A stretch of DNA of 38,277 bases from Amycolatopsis circi (lineage in GTDB: Bacteria > Actinomycetota > Actinomycetes > Mycobacteriales > Pseudonocardiaceae): contig NZ_PQIA01000091.1 of the NCBI RefSeq assembly GCF_003385235.1, positions 1 to 38,277 on the forward strand. The letters are read 5' to 3'. Of this stretch, positions 8,602-15,942 are shown one piece after another. How positions within the stretch are numbered: the stretch's first letter is position 1; each line of letters begins with the position of its first letter. Below the pieces are notes generated by a model that saw only the letters and a program-made list of their open reading frames with translations, did no database searches and was not told the DNA's origin. A program made the position numbers and the translations under genes.

Positions 8602-9369
8602 GTGCGCCTCGTCCGGAACCTGACCGGCCTGCTCGGCTTCCTCCTGATCTGGGAGGCCGTCGTGCGGGCCGGTCTGATCGACCAGAACGACCTTCCCCCG
8701 CCGACCGTCGTGTTCGCCCGGATCGGCGAACTGCTCGGCGACGTCGAATTCGTCCGCGACGTGGTCGCCTCGGTGCTCGCCTGGATGATCGCGCTGATCG
8801 TCTCGATCGCCATCGCGGTCCCCGCCGGCCTGCTGCTCGGCAGCATCCCCTGGCTGCGCGACGCGACCAAGGCGATCGTCGAATTCCTGCGGCCGATCCC
8901 TTCCGTGGCGCTGATTCCGCTGGTGCTGATCGTCGTCGGCGGCGGCCCGGAAGCGAAGATCACGCTGGCCGTGTACGCCGCGGTGTGGCCGATTCTCTTC
9001 AACACCATCTACGCGCTGGCGGAGATCGACCCGCTGCTGCTGGAAACCGCGCGCACGTACGGAACTCCGCGCTCGCGGGTGCTGACCTCGGTCGCGTTGC
9101 CGCACGCGGCGCCGTTCGTGTTCACCGGGATCCGGTTGTCCGCGGCGATTTCGCTGATCCTCGTGATCAGCACGGAGTTCCTCGCCGGGGCGAAGCTCGG
9201 CATCGGGCAGTTCGTGCTCGAAGCCAGTTCCGGGCCGGGCCGGATGGATCTGGTGCTCGCCGGAACGGTGGTCGCCGGGCTGCTCGGCTACCTGGTGAAC
9301 GAGGGCCTGGAACGGCTGGGCCACCGGCTGTTCCGCTGGAGCAGCGCCGTCGAAGGAGCCGCCGCGTGA
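8602..9369 (+). CDS. ABC importer permease 1 (SsuC/TauC-like)
   Basis: A 255-residue inner-membrane permease of the BPD_transp_1 fold. An N-terminal helix (TGLLGFLLIWEAVV) is followed by the LPPPTVVFARIGELL segment typical of SsuC/TauC, then about five further hydrophobic helices. The EAA loop that docks on the ATPase reads LLETARTYGTPRSRVLTSVALPHAAP (split here only by eye), with the conserved Gly and LP. GTG at 8602 lies one nt after the lipoprotein stop, and the 3' end overlaps the second permease by 4 nt. Two different permeases in tandem suggest a heterodimeric channel, whereas SsuC and TauC are usually homodimers. Confidence 0.9.
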   Translation: MRLVRNLTGLLGFLLIWEAVVRAGLIDQNDLPPPTVVFARIGELLGDVEFVRDVVASVLAWMIALIVSIAIAVPAGLLLGSIPWLRDATKAIVEFLRPIPSVALIPLVLIVVGGGPEAKITLAVYAAVWPILFNTIYALAEIDPLLLETARTYGTPRSRVLTSVALPHAAPFVFTGIRLSAAISLILVISTEFLAGAKLGIGQFVLEASSGPGRMDLVLAGTVVAGLLGYLVNEGLERLGHRLFRWSSAVEGAAA

Positions 9370-10190
9370 GCGTGGTCGAGAAGCCGTCCACCGTGACGCG
9401 CCGGATGAGCCGCGGCATCAGCGGGTTCGCCCGCAAGTGGCTGCTGTTCGTGATTCTGGTGGTGCTGTGGGAGATCGCGACGCGGCTGAGCGAGAGCGTG
9501 TTCTTCCCGCCGCCGTCGAAGATCGCCGCCGCGGCGGCGAAACTGTGGTTCTCCGGCCCTGCCTCGCATTTGTTCCTCGGCGACCCGGTGTTCGACCACA
9601 TCCTGCCGAGTCTCGGCCGGCTGCTCGGCGGCTGGCTGCTGGCGGTGGTGCTCGGCGTCGCGCTCGGCGTCGCGCTGGGCCGCTCGCGGACCGGGATGGA
9701 CTACGTCGGGCCGCTGTTCGCGTTCTTCCGCGCCATTCCGCCGCCCGCGCTGGTGCCGGTGTTCATCATCCTGTTCGGCATCGGGCCGGGCATGCAGACC
9801 GCGACGATCATCTTCAGTTCGCTGTGGCCGGTGCTGATGAACACCGTGGACGGCGTCCGCTCGGTCGACAAGGTCAAGGTCGAGACGGCACGCGCGTTCC
9901 GCACGCCGAAGCGGTACTGGATCGGGCTGGTCGTGCTGCCCTCGGCACTGCCGAAGATCTTCGCCGGGCTTCGGGTGTCGCTCTCCATCGCGCTGATCCT
10001 GATGGCGATCTCCGAACTGGTGGGGGCGCTCAACGGCATCGGCTACGCGCTGCTCGCCGCCCAGCGCTCGTACGACTTCGACCAGATGTGGGCGTGGATC
10101 GTGCTGCTGGGCATCCTCGGGTACGGGTTCAACGCCGCGCTGCTCGGCATCGAACGCCGGGTGCTCGGCTGGCAGCCCGGCCGGAACTAG
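9366..10190 (+). CDS. ABC importer permease 2 (SsuC/TauC-like)
   Basis: A 274-residue permease paralogous to the gene before it. GTG at 9366 overlaps the previous stop (GTGA). Features: TM helix near residues 25-40 (LLFVILVVLWEIA), the FFPPPSKIAAAAAKLW family segment, helices LLGGWLLAVVLGVALGVALG and LVPVFIILFGIG, and an EAA loop with VETARAFRTPKRYWIGLVVLP. The LSIALILMAISELVG helix closes the core. It should form a heterodimer with permease 1. The ATPase gene begins 14 nt downstream. Confidence 0.9.
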   Translation: MSVVEKPSTVTRRMSRGISGFARKWLLFVILVVLWEIATRLSESVFFPPPSKIAAAAAKLWFSGPASHLFLGDPVFDHILPSLGRLLGGWLLAVVLGVALGVALGRSRTGMDYVGPLFAFFRAIPPPALVPVFIILFGIGPGMQTATIIFSSLWPVLMNTVDGVRSVDKVKVETARAFRTPKRYWIGLVVLPSALPKIFAGLRVSLSIALILMAISELVGALNGIGYALLAAQRSYDFDQMWAWIVLLGILGYGFNAALLGIERRVLGWQPGRN

Positions 10191-10204
10191 GAAGGTTTCC
10201 CGTT

Positions 10205-11062
10205 ATGTCGACCATGCTCGAGGTCTCCGGCCTCAGCCACCGCTACGGCAGCGGCGAATCCGCGCACGTCGCGGTCAACGAACTGTCGTTCACGGTCGAG
10301 ACCGGGCAGCTGGCGTGCATCGTCGGCCCGTCCGGCTGCGGCAAGTCCACGCTGCTGCGCGCGATCGCCGGCCTGATCCCGCCGTCCGCGGGCACGGTGA
10401 GCCTGCACGGCGACCGCGTCACCTCGGTGCCGGACGATCTCGCCGTGGTGTTCCAGGACTACAGCCGTTCCCTGTTCCCGTGGCTGTCGGTCGCGAAGAA
10501 CGTGGAATTCCCGCTGCGCTGGAGCAAACTCGACAAGGCGACCCGGCGGGCCCGGGCCGCTGAAGCGCTCGAGGCGGTCGGACTGTCCGCCGCGGTGCAC
10601 AAGTACCCGTGGCAGCTGTCCGGCGGCATGCAGCAGCGGGTGTCGATCGCCCGTGCGCTGGCGAGCCGTCCGGCGCTGCTGCTGATGGACGAGCCGTTCG
10701 CGTCGGTGGACGCGCAGACGCGCTTCGAGCTGGAAGACCTGCTGCGCCGCGTCCAGGTCGAACAGGGCACGACGGTTTTGCTGGTGACGCACGACATCGA
10801 CGAGAGCGTGTACCTGGGCGACCGGGTGCTGGTGCTGTCGAAGTCGCCTGCTCGGATCGTGGCGGATCTGAAGGTGGACTTGCCTGCGCAGCGAGACCAG
10901 ATCACTACGCGGGAATCGGCGGAGTTCGTTTCGCTGCGCGGTGAAGTGGCGCGGTTGCTGCACGGTCCGGCGGTGCAGGCGGCGGCGGATTTGGCGGAGC
11001 AGGAGGCGGCGGAAGCTGCTGCGGCGTCCGAATCGGATGCTGCTGTGTCGGAGAAGAAGTAG
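10205..11062 (+). CDS. ABC importer ATPase (SsuB/TauB/NrtD-like)
   Basis: A 285-residue nucleotide-binding subunit. Walker A GPSGCGKST at 41-49, Q-loop Gln84 (VVFQDYSRSLFPW), signature LSGGMQQR at 138-145, Walker B LLLMDEP at 158-164 with catalytic Glu163, and H-loop His196 (LLVTHDIDE). The VFQDYSR…FPW and RIVADLKVDLP segments are typical of the nitrate/sulfonate/taurine subgroup. Residues from ~255 are an Ala/Glu-rich tail. ATG at 10205 has AGGAAGG upstream. The stop abuts, with no gap, the stop of the convergent gene at 11063. Confidence 0.94.
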   Translation: MSTMLEVSGLSHRYGSGESAHVAVNELSFTVETGQLACIVGPSGCGKSTLLRAIAGLIPPSAGTVSLHGDRVTSVPDDLAVVFQDYSRSLFPWLSVAKNVEFPLRWSKLDKATRRARAAEALEAVGLSAAVHKYPWQLSGGMQQRVSIARALASRPALLLMDEPFASVDAQTRFELEDLLRRVQVEQGTTVLLVTHDIDESVYLGDRVLVLSKSPARIVADLKVDLPAQRDQITTRESAEFVSLRGEVARLLHGPAVQAAADLAEQEAAEAAAASESDAAVSEKK

Positions 11063-11773
11063 TCACAGCTTCGGAAACCACACCGCGACGTCGGCAAGGG
11101 CGTCGAGGGTTCCGGAATCTACCTTTCCGGCAACGGTTTCCGTCTCCGCGATCACCATCGCTCGACCGTCCACTCTGGACTGGAAGTGGTGGCCGGAGAA
11201 TTTCACGCCGTCGAGGCCGAGCAGGGCAGCACCAAGGGGTTTGATGTCCCCGCTGCCCTGCACCTCCTCGACCTTCTCGCAGCCTTCGGCGTCGCTCTTC
11301 TTCGGAAATCCCACGCGGGCAACGGAAATCACCGCGGCGTTGCCGTGCCCGTCGCCGACGGCGAAGATGTTCCGGTCCAATGAGGCGCAGCGGTGCTCCG
11401 CGAGATAGTCCCGGACGCGGCCGGTCGAGTTCAGCAGGCAGTCGATCTCGTGTTTGGCCGCCTGCTTGAGCTGTATGAGCTTGAAGCGGCTGAAGGTCTC
11501 GTCCTTGCGGCCGCGCTTCGCGGACTTCTTGCCCTCGGCTTTGCGGGTCTCAAGACCGCGGCCGGGCAAGGAATCCGCGACGCCACCGGCGAGGTTTCCG
11601 GGCAGGGCCGCCGCCGCCCCGGAGCCCACGCTCGCCGCACCGCCGATTCCGGCCGCGGTGCCGCCGCCGACGGCAGCGACTATCGCCACCCCGGCCACGA
11701 AAACCTTCGTACCGTAGCTATCGGGTACTGGATACGGGCCGTTCGGACCCTCGCGGAATTTCTGCTTCGCCAC
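11063..11773 (-). CDS. Hypothetical membrane-anchored protein
   Basis: A 236-residue protein I do not recognise. The N-terminus is polar (KFREGPNGPYPVPDSYGTKV), then one Ala/Gly-rich hydrophobic segment (~23-60) able to span or associate with the membrane, a basic linker (RKAEGKKSAKRGRKDE) and a folded-looking C-terminal part with three cysteines and VGDGHGNAAVISVARVGFPKK. The GTG start has GGAGGGG 8 nt upstream, a strong site that supports translation. The stop codon directly abuts that of the ABC ATPase on the opposite strand, so the two transcripts must overlap at their 3' ends. Confidence 0.75.
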   Translation of the reverse strand: MAKQKFREGPNGPYPVPDSYGTKVFVAGVAIVAAVGGGTAAGIGGAASVGSGAAAALPGNLAGGVADSLPGRGLETRKAEGKKSAKRGRKDETFSRFKLIQLKQAAKHEIDCLLNSTGRVRDYLAEHRCASLDRNIFAVGDGHGNAAVISVARVGFPKKSDAEGCEKVEEVQGSGDIKPLGAALLGLDGVKFSGHHFQSRVDGRAMVIAETETVAGKVDSGTLDALADVAVWFPKL

Positions 11774-11838
11774 TCGCTGCCCCTCCCCTGGACACCAAGA
11801 CCGAAGCGGTCAAGATAGCCTTTGAGCAGCGAAAACTC

Positions 11839-11856
11839 ACCCGGTTCCGGCCGGGT
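11839..11856 (-). terminator. Small hairpin after the flavoprotein gene
   Basis: ACCCGG and CCGGGT arms around a 6-nt loop, 9 nt beyond the stop of the minus-strand acyl-CoA dehydrogenase-like gene. There is no U-run, so it is a weak candidate. Confidence 0.3.
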
Positions 11857-11864
11857 TCACCCGT

Positions 11865-13082
11865 TCAGCCCTGAGCGCGGGAATCCGGCCCGGTCTCGTC
11901 CGGACCGATCTCCGGCAGGGTCCGCACCCCGAGCACGTTGGCCCCCACCAGCTTCCGGGTCGCCAGGTTCCCCATCGGCATGAACGTGCTCGCCTGCACG
12001 TCCCTCCACATGCGCTCGAACGGCAGCGCCTTCGTGTACGACATGCCGCCCAGCGCGTCGACCAGCCGCTGCATCACCTGGACCGCGTTGTTGGCCGCCG
12101 CGTACTTCACCACCGCGCTGCGGGCCACGCCGTCCTGGATGTCTCCGGTGAACAGGCGGCGGCTCGTCACCTCGTCGGCCTGGCGGTAGATCAGCGCGCG
12201 CGAACTCTCCAGCAGGATCTGGCATTCGCCGATCACGTCCTGCAGCACCGGGTCCTCCGCCTTGCCGCGCCGGATCAGCGTCTGCACGGTCCAGTCCAGC
12301 GCGCCCGCCGCGATTCCCGTGTAGACCGCCGAGAACGCGGGCATCGCCCACGCCCACACGGTTTCCAGCACCCGCGAGTCGAGGTGTTTCACCGGCAGCG
12401 AATGCACGACCGCGGCGTCCTCGACGAACACCTTGTCCAGTTCGACGTCGTTGCTCTGGGTGCCGCGCATGCCCATGGTGTTCCACGTCTGATGGATCGT
12501 GACGCCGGGCTGGTCCAGCGCGATCTGGCACAGCAGCAGCCGCGGGCCGCCGTCGGCGTCCTCGTAGCGCGCGGTGGTCGAGCAGTGCGTGGCGACCGCC
12601 GAGTTCGTCGCGAAGCTCTTGCGGCCAGTCAGTTCGAAGCCGCCTTCGACGCGGACCGCACGGGTCTTCGCGTCCGTCATGTCGTTGCGCAGGCCCGTTT
12701 CGCTGGTGATCGACGCCCAGACCAGCTCGCCGTCGACCGCCTTGCGCAGCAGTTCCGCCAGCCGGGGCGCCTTCGTGCGCCGCCAGACGCTCGCCCACTG
12801 TCCCAGCGGCGACAGGTGCATCGTGAACGCCAGCGCGGTCGCGCCGTCGCCCATCGCGAGCCGTTCCAGCACTGGCAGGATCTCCGGCAGCCCTGCTCCC
12901 GAGCCGCCGAGTTCTTCCGGGACCGACAGCCGGAGGAAGCCCGCTTCCCGCAGGTCGTCGTAATTCTGGTGCGGGAAGGTGTTGTCCCGGTCGTGCACGG
13001 CCGCGCGCTCGGCGAAGATGTCCGCGAGCTTGGCGGCGCGGTCGACGAGGGCCTGCTGCTTTGGCGTCAGGAGAGGCTGCAC
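11865..13082 (-). CDS. Acyl-CoA dehydrogenase-fold flavoprotein, catalytic Glu missing
   Basis: A 405-residue protein with the acyl-CoA dehydrogenase architecture: N-terminal helical domain (FPHQNYDDLREAGFLRLSVPEELGG), a middle beta domain (WASITSETG, GGFELTGRKSFATNS, MGMRGTQSNDVELDKVFV) and a C-terminal helical domain (LGGMSYTKALPFERMWRDVQA). In canonical dehydrogenases RD is followed by IYEGT, whose Glu is the catalytic base. Here the aligned stretch reads FMPMGN, with Pro at that position. This fits better the related flavin-dependent monooxygenases/N- or S-oxygenases (DszC/SfnB-like, group D) or a non-classical dehydrogenase. A sulfur-scavenging role alongside the SsuA-like importer is possible but speculative. 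The GTG start lacks a strong ribosome site. Confidence 0.85.
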   Translation of the reverse strand: MQPLLTPKQQALVDRAAKLADIFAERAAVHDRDNTFPHQNYDDLREAGFLRLSVPEELGGSGAGLPEILPVLERLAMGDGATALAFTMHLSPLGQWASVWRRTKAPRLAELLRKAVDGELVWASITSETGLRNDMTDAKTRAVRVEGGFELTGRKSFATNSAVATHCSTTARYEDADGGPRLLLCQIALDQPGVTIHQTWNTMGMRGTQSNDVELDKVFVEDAAVVHSLPVKHLDSRVLETVWAWAMPAFSAVYTGIAAGALDWTVQTLIRRGKAEDPVLQDVIGECQILLESSRALIYRQADEVTSRRLFTGDIQDGVARSAVVKYAAANNAVQVMQRLVDALGGMSYTKALPFERMWRDVQASTFMPMGNLATRKLVGANVLGVRTLPEIGPDETGPDSRAQG

Positions 13083-13128
13083 CCGGCCATCAAAACAGCG
13101 TCCCGGATCTTGGTCAATCCGCCAAATA

Positions 13129-13174
13129 CTCGTGAGTGCCTGTCCCGGTTAGAACCGGGACAGGCACTCACGAG
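13129..13174. terminator. Long perfect hairpin after the sedolisin gene
   Basis: Two 22-bp perfectly complementary arms separated by only AG, with a GGTTAGAACC core and a GTGAGTG/CACTCAC foot. It starts 9 nt beyond the sedolisin stop (minus strand) and before the flavoprotein start. It has no U-run but is very stable. A related hairpin with the inverted core (GGTTCTAACC) lies at 19790-19809, so this may be a dispersed element of this genome. Confidence 0.65.
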
Positions 13175-13182
13175 CCATGCAC

Positions 13183-14823
13183 TCAGCCGATCAGTTTGGA
13201 CAGTCCCGCACCGTTGAACGAGCCCCAGCCAGTCGTCTGGTCATACCCCTTGCCAGCGGAGAAACCGGTAGTCCCGTTGAAGGTGTTGTTACCCGTGGTC
13301 ACATCGTGGAAGCCGGAACCGTACGAGGAACCGTTGCCGATGCTGTAGAACTTCGCGTTCAGGTTGCCGAGGCCGCCCTTGTGGACCTCGTTCTGCAGCG
13401 CGGCGAAGCCCGCCCACAGCGGAGCCGCGCCCGAGGTGCCCCACACGTTCCCGGTCTGTCCGCCGGAGACGATCGTGTAGGCCGAACCCTGCGCGGCGTC
13501 ACCGGCGACGTCCGGGACCTTGCGCTTGGTCGTGCTCTGCTTCGACTGCCACGACGGCGCGGCGAAGATCGTCGAGATGCCACCGCCGCCGGCACCGCCC
13601 GCGGCTCCGTCGTTCCAGGTCGTCTCGCTGCTGTAGCCATTGGACGAGTTCACCGTCAGCTGCGTGCCGCCGACGCCGGAGACGTTCGGGCTCGACGCGG
13701 GGAAGTCCACGGCCTGGGACTTGCTGCCGGTCTGGCGGGCGCAGTCGGTGGTGCCGTCGTCGCCCGCGGCGGCGAAGTAGCTGATGCCCTCGGCGGTGCC
13801 GGTCGCGAGCGCCTTGTCGACGCTGTTGGCCGCGGCCGAGCCTTCCGCCGCCTCGCAGGAGCCCCACGAGATCGAGACGACGCTGACCTTCTTGTCCGAC
13901 GCGATCTGCTGGTACATCGCCAGCTCGCCCGCGTTGGAGTTCGGGGCCTCGTACACGTAGTCGTTGGCCGGGGCGGCGAGCGCGTGCACGACCTCGATGT
14001 CCAGGTCGACCTCGGTCTGGCCGTCGCCGGGGCTGGAGTCGTAGTTGGCTCCGCTGACCGAAACCGTGTTGACCGAACCGCCCTTGAGACCGTACTTCGT
14101 GTCGTACGCGGTGATGTCGGACTTCTTGTAGCCGTCGAACTCCACGAACCCGACGTTCACGCCCGCGCCGGTGGCGGACATGCCGCTGGTGCCGTACGCG
14201 GTCTTGAGGATGGTCGGCGTCACCGGCTTGACGGTGCGCGGCGCCGCCGCCGGCTTCGCGTGGTGCTTCACCGCGTGGTTGTCGAGACCGACGACCGAAT
14301 CGACCACAGAGGACACCGACGCGGGCAGTTCCGGCGCGGAGTCGTTCGCGTAGAACTTCCGGCCGGTGACCGTGTCGGTGTAATTGCCGAGACGCGTATG
14401 GAAGGCAGATTCCAGCTGTCCGGCAGTCGCCGAGAAGGTGATCGCCTGCCGGTTTCCGGAAACCTGAATACCCTGCGCGCCGCTGCGCTTGAGGAAATTG
14501 ACCGCCTGATCGGCTTCGGCTTGCGTTGGGCCGAATGCAGCAGTGAACTGCTCCGGAGAGAGGAATCGGTGGTACTGCGGCGAGGCCGGGTCCTGCACGT
14601 CGGAAAGGAAGCGGGCCAGCGCCTGCTGGTTGTGCAGCTTGAGGGACAGTGCGGCGGGAATCTGCTGCTCAGCGGCAACATCGCCGGACCGCGCGCTGGC
14701 GGCGAGCGGTGCGGCGTTGCCGGGAAGGGCGACCAGCGGGTCGGCGTTCGCGACGCCGGCCACGGACAGGCACAGCAACGCCGGCAGCGGAACCGCGGCG
14801 GCGACGAGCTTGCGCAAGCGCAT
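13183..14823 (-). CDS. Secreted sedolisin (S53) serine-carboxyl protease
   Basis: A 546-residue preproenzyme. Signal peptide ~1-27 (MRLRK, hydrophobic core, ANA cleavage site). Pro-domain ~30-185 with SPQYHRFLSPEQF and the FHTRLGNY segment. Catalytic domain from ~200: the acid pair Glu271 and Asp275 in the TEVDLDIE motif, oxyanion Asp355 in AAAGDDG, nucleophile Ser464 in GTSGAAPLW. The C-terminal calcium site is recognisable in HDVTTGNN and GYDQTTGWGS (Asp507, Asp528). All key S53 residues are present, so an active acid peptidase that self-processes its pro-segment is expected. ATG with GAGAGG ~8 nt upstream. It is monocistronic, flanked by hairpins. Confidence 0.95.
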   Translation of the reverse strand: MRLRKLVAAAVPLPALLCLSVAGVANADPLVALPGNAAPLAASARSGDVAAEQQIPAALSLKLHNQQALARFLSDVQDPASPQYHRFLSPEQFTAAFGPTQAEADQAVNFLKRSGAQGIQVSGNRQAITFSATAGQLESAFHTRLGNYTDTVTGRKFYANDSAPELPASVSSVVDSVVGLDNHAVKHHAKPAAAPRTVKPVTPTILKTAYGTSGMSATGAGVNVGFVEFDGYKKSDITAYDTKYGLKGGSVNTVSVSGANYDSSPGDGQTEVDLDIEVVHALAAPANDYVYEAPNSNAGELAMYQQIASDKKVSVVSISWGSCEAAEGSAAANSVDKALATGTAEGISYFAAAGDDGTTDCARQTGSKSQAVDFPASSPNVSGVGGTQLTVNSSNGYSSETTWNDGAAGGAGGGGISTIFAAPSWQSKQSTTKRKVPDVAGDAAQGSAYTIVSGGQTGNVWGTSGAAPLWAGFAALQNEVHKGGLGNLNAKFYSIGNGSSYGSGFHDVTTGNNTFNGTTGFSAGKGYDQTTGWGSFNGAGLSKLIG

Positions 14824-15086
14824 GAGAATTCCTCTCGAGAGGCGGGGACCGAGCCGGCTAAATCGCGGTACCGACCCGTATCACCGACCCTAAAAAACCG
14901 CACGAAACAAAGAAACCTACTTTTGGCTGACCTTATCGCGGTTGGTTTGTTTTCCACTTGCACGATTTATGACTGATTCCCGCCCCGATGTCCCGCCGAA
15001 TCCGGAAACCATCGCAAGGCGGAATCCGGAAGCCGTGGACAATCCGGACCGCTTGCGCTCACACGCGCACTGTGGTCGTCAAGCAA

Positions 15087-15131
15087 AAAAGGGAACCTTG
15101 CCGGAATTGGAATTCCCGGCGAGGTTCCCTT
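15087..15131 (-). terminator. Rho-independent terminator-like hairpin
   Basis: Read on the minus strand: AAGGGAACC, an inner paired stretch with one bulge, a short loop, then GGTTCCCTTTTTTG. A GC-rich stem followed by a run of T is the classic intrinsic terminator form, rare in this GC-rich window. It should end transcription coming from cutC and insulate the sedolisin promoter. Confidence 0.7.
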
Positions 15132-15165
15132 CTCGAATGGACTAGCGGGGTCGCGTGGGTTCGCG

Positions 15166-15220
15166 GTCCGTGAGGGGAACCCTGAGGGACTCTGAATCCC
15201 TCAGGGTTCCCCTCACGGAC
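15166..15220. terminator. 24-bp perfect hairpin after cutC
   Basis: Perfectly complementary 24-nt arms (15166-15189 and 15197-15220) around a 7-nt loop, 41 nt beyond the cutC stop. With the U-run hairpin 35 nt further on it forms a double terminator. The foot, GTGAGG/CCTCAC, recalls the GTGAGTG foot of the hairpin at 13129-13174. Confidence 0.65.
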
Positions 15221-15261
15221 ATCGGCGTTGCACCCGCTACCGGGAAAATCTCACTAGCGGG

Positions 15262-15939
15262 TCAGCCTTTGACGAGTTCGGCCCACTCGCGCACGGCGGC
15301 CGCGTCCACCGGAGCGTCCCAACCGGACGGACGCACCGCGCCGCCGACGTGGAACCCGCGCACACCGCCGGCCCGCAGCAAGTGCACCTGCTGCGCCCGC
15401 AAACCGCCGCCGACCAACAGCGCCGGGCCGTCGGTGCGCCGCGCGAGCTGCTGCAGCACCGACAGTCCACTCGCGACACCGTTCGCGTGCCCGGCCGCCA
15501 GCACGGTGTCGCAGCCAAGCTCGGCCAGCACGTCGTACGCGGCGATCGGGTCGCGCGAGCGGTCGATGGCGCGGTGGAACGTCCACGGCCGCCCGTCGAT
15601 CTCCTTCAGCAGCGCGCGACACGCCTCGACGTCGACTTCGCCGTCCTCGGTCAGGAAGCCGAACACGAACTCCTGCGCACCCGCGGACACCAGCCGGGCC
15701 GCCGAAGCGCACAGCTCGTCGATCGCGCGGGCGTCGAAAGTGTTCTCCGCGCGCAGCATGACGCGCACTGGCAAATCAGTGGCCGCGAGCACCTCGCGCA
15801 CCGTCGCCTCGCTCGGGGTGAGCCCGTCGCTGGCCATGTCGGCGACCAGTTCGAGCCGGTCCGCTCCGCCCTCCTGCGCCCGCTCCGCGTCCGGCGCGCC
15901 CAGCGCGATCACTTCCAGCAGGGCGGTGTTCGAACTCAT
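15262..15939 (-). CDS. cutC: CutC family protein
   Basis: A 225-residue TIM-barrel CutC protein. Family signatures: LLEVIALGAPDAERAQEGGADRLEL at the N-terminus (read in two parts), DMASDGLTPS, VRVMLRAEN, EFVFGFLTEDGEVD, WTFHRAID near the middle, CDTVLAAGHA and GFHVGGAVR at the end. The family is linked to copper homeostasis in some bacteria, though its biochemical role is unsettled. The ATG lies 3 nt after the stop of the upstream sensor kinase (TGA-GGC-ATG), so its translation is very probably coupled to the kinase. That partner is unusual. Two hairpins end the unit. Confidence 0.92.
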   Translation of the reverse strand: MSSNTALLEVIALGAPDAERAQEGGADRLELVADMASDGLTPSEATVREVLAATDLPVRVMLRAENTFDARAIDELCASAARLVSAGAQEFVFGFLTEDGEVDVEACRALLKEIDGRPWTFHRAIDRSRDPIAAYDVLAELGCDTVLAAGHANGVASGLSVLQQLARRTDGPALLVGGGLRAQQVHLLRAGGVRGFHVGGAVRPSGWDAPVDAAAVREWAELVKG

Positions 15940-15942
15940 GCC

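Larger units (their letters stand above)
14824..15261. other. Intergenic region with sedolisin promoter and two hairpins
   Basis: 438 bp between cutC and the sedolisin gene, both minus strand. The half nearest the sedolisin start (about 14880-14970) is unusually AT-rich for this window, with A and T runs, and should hold the promoter; I could not define boxes confidently. The cutC-proximal half holds two strong hairpins, listed separately. Confidence 0.6.

Noticed and set aside
15087..15220. Paired hairpins near cutC as insertion-sequence ends or a MITE
   Set aside because: The two hairpins differ in sequence, there is no target-site duplication that I can see, and their place after the cutC stop fits terminators.
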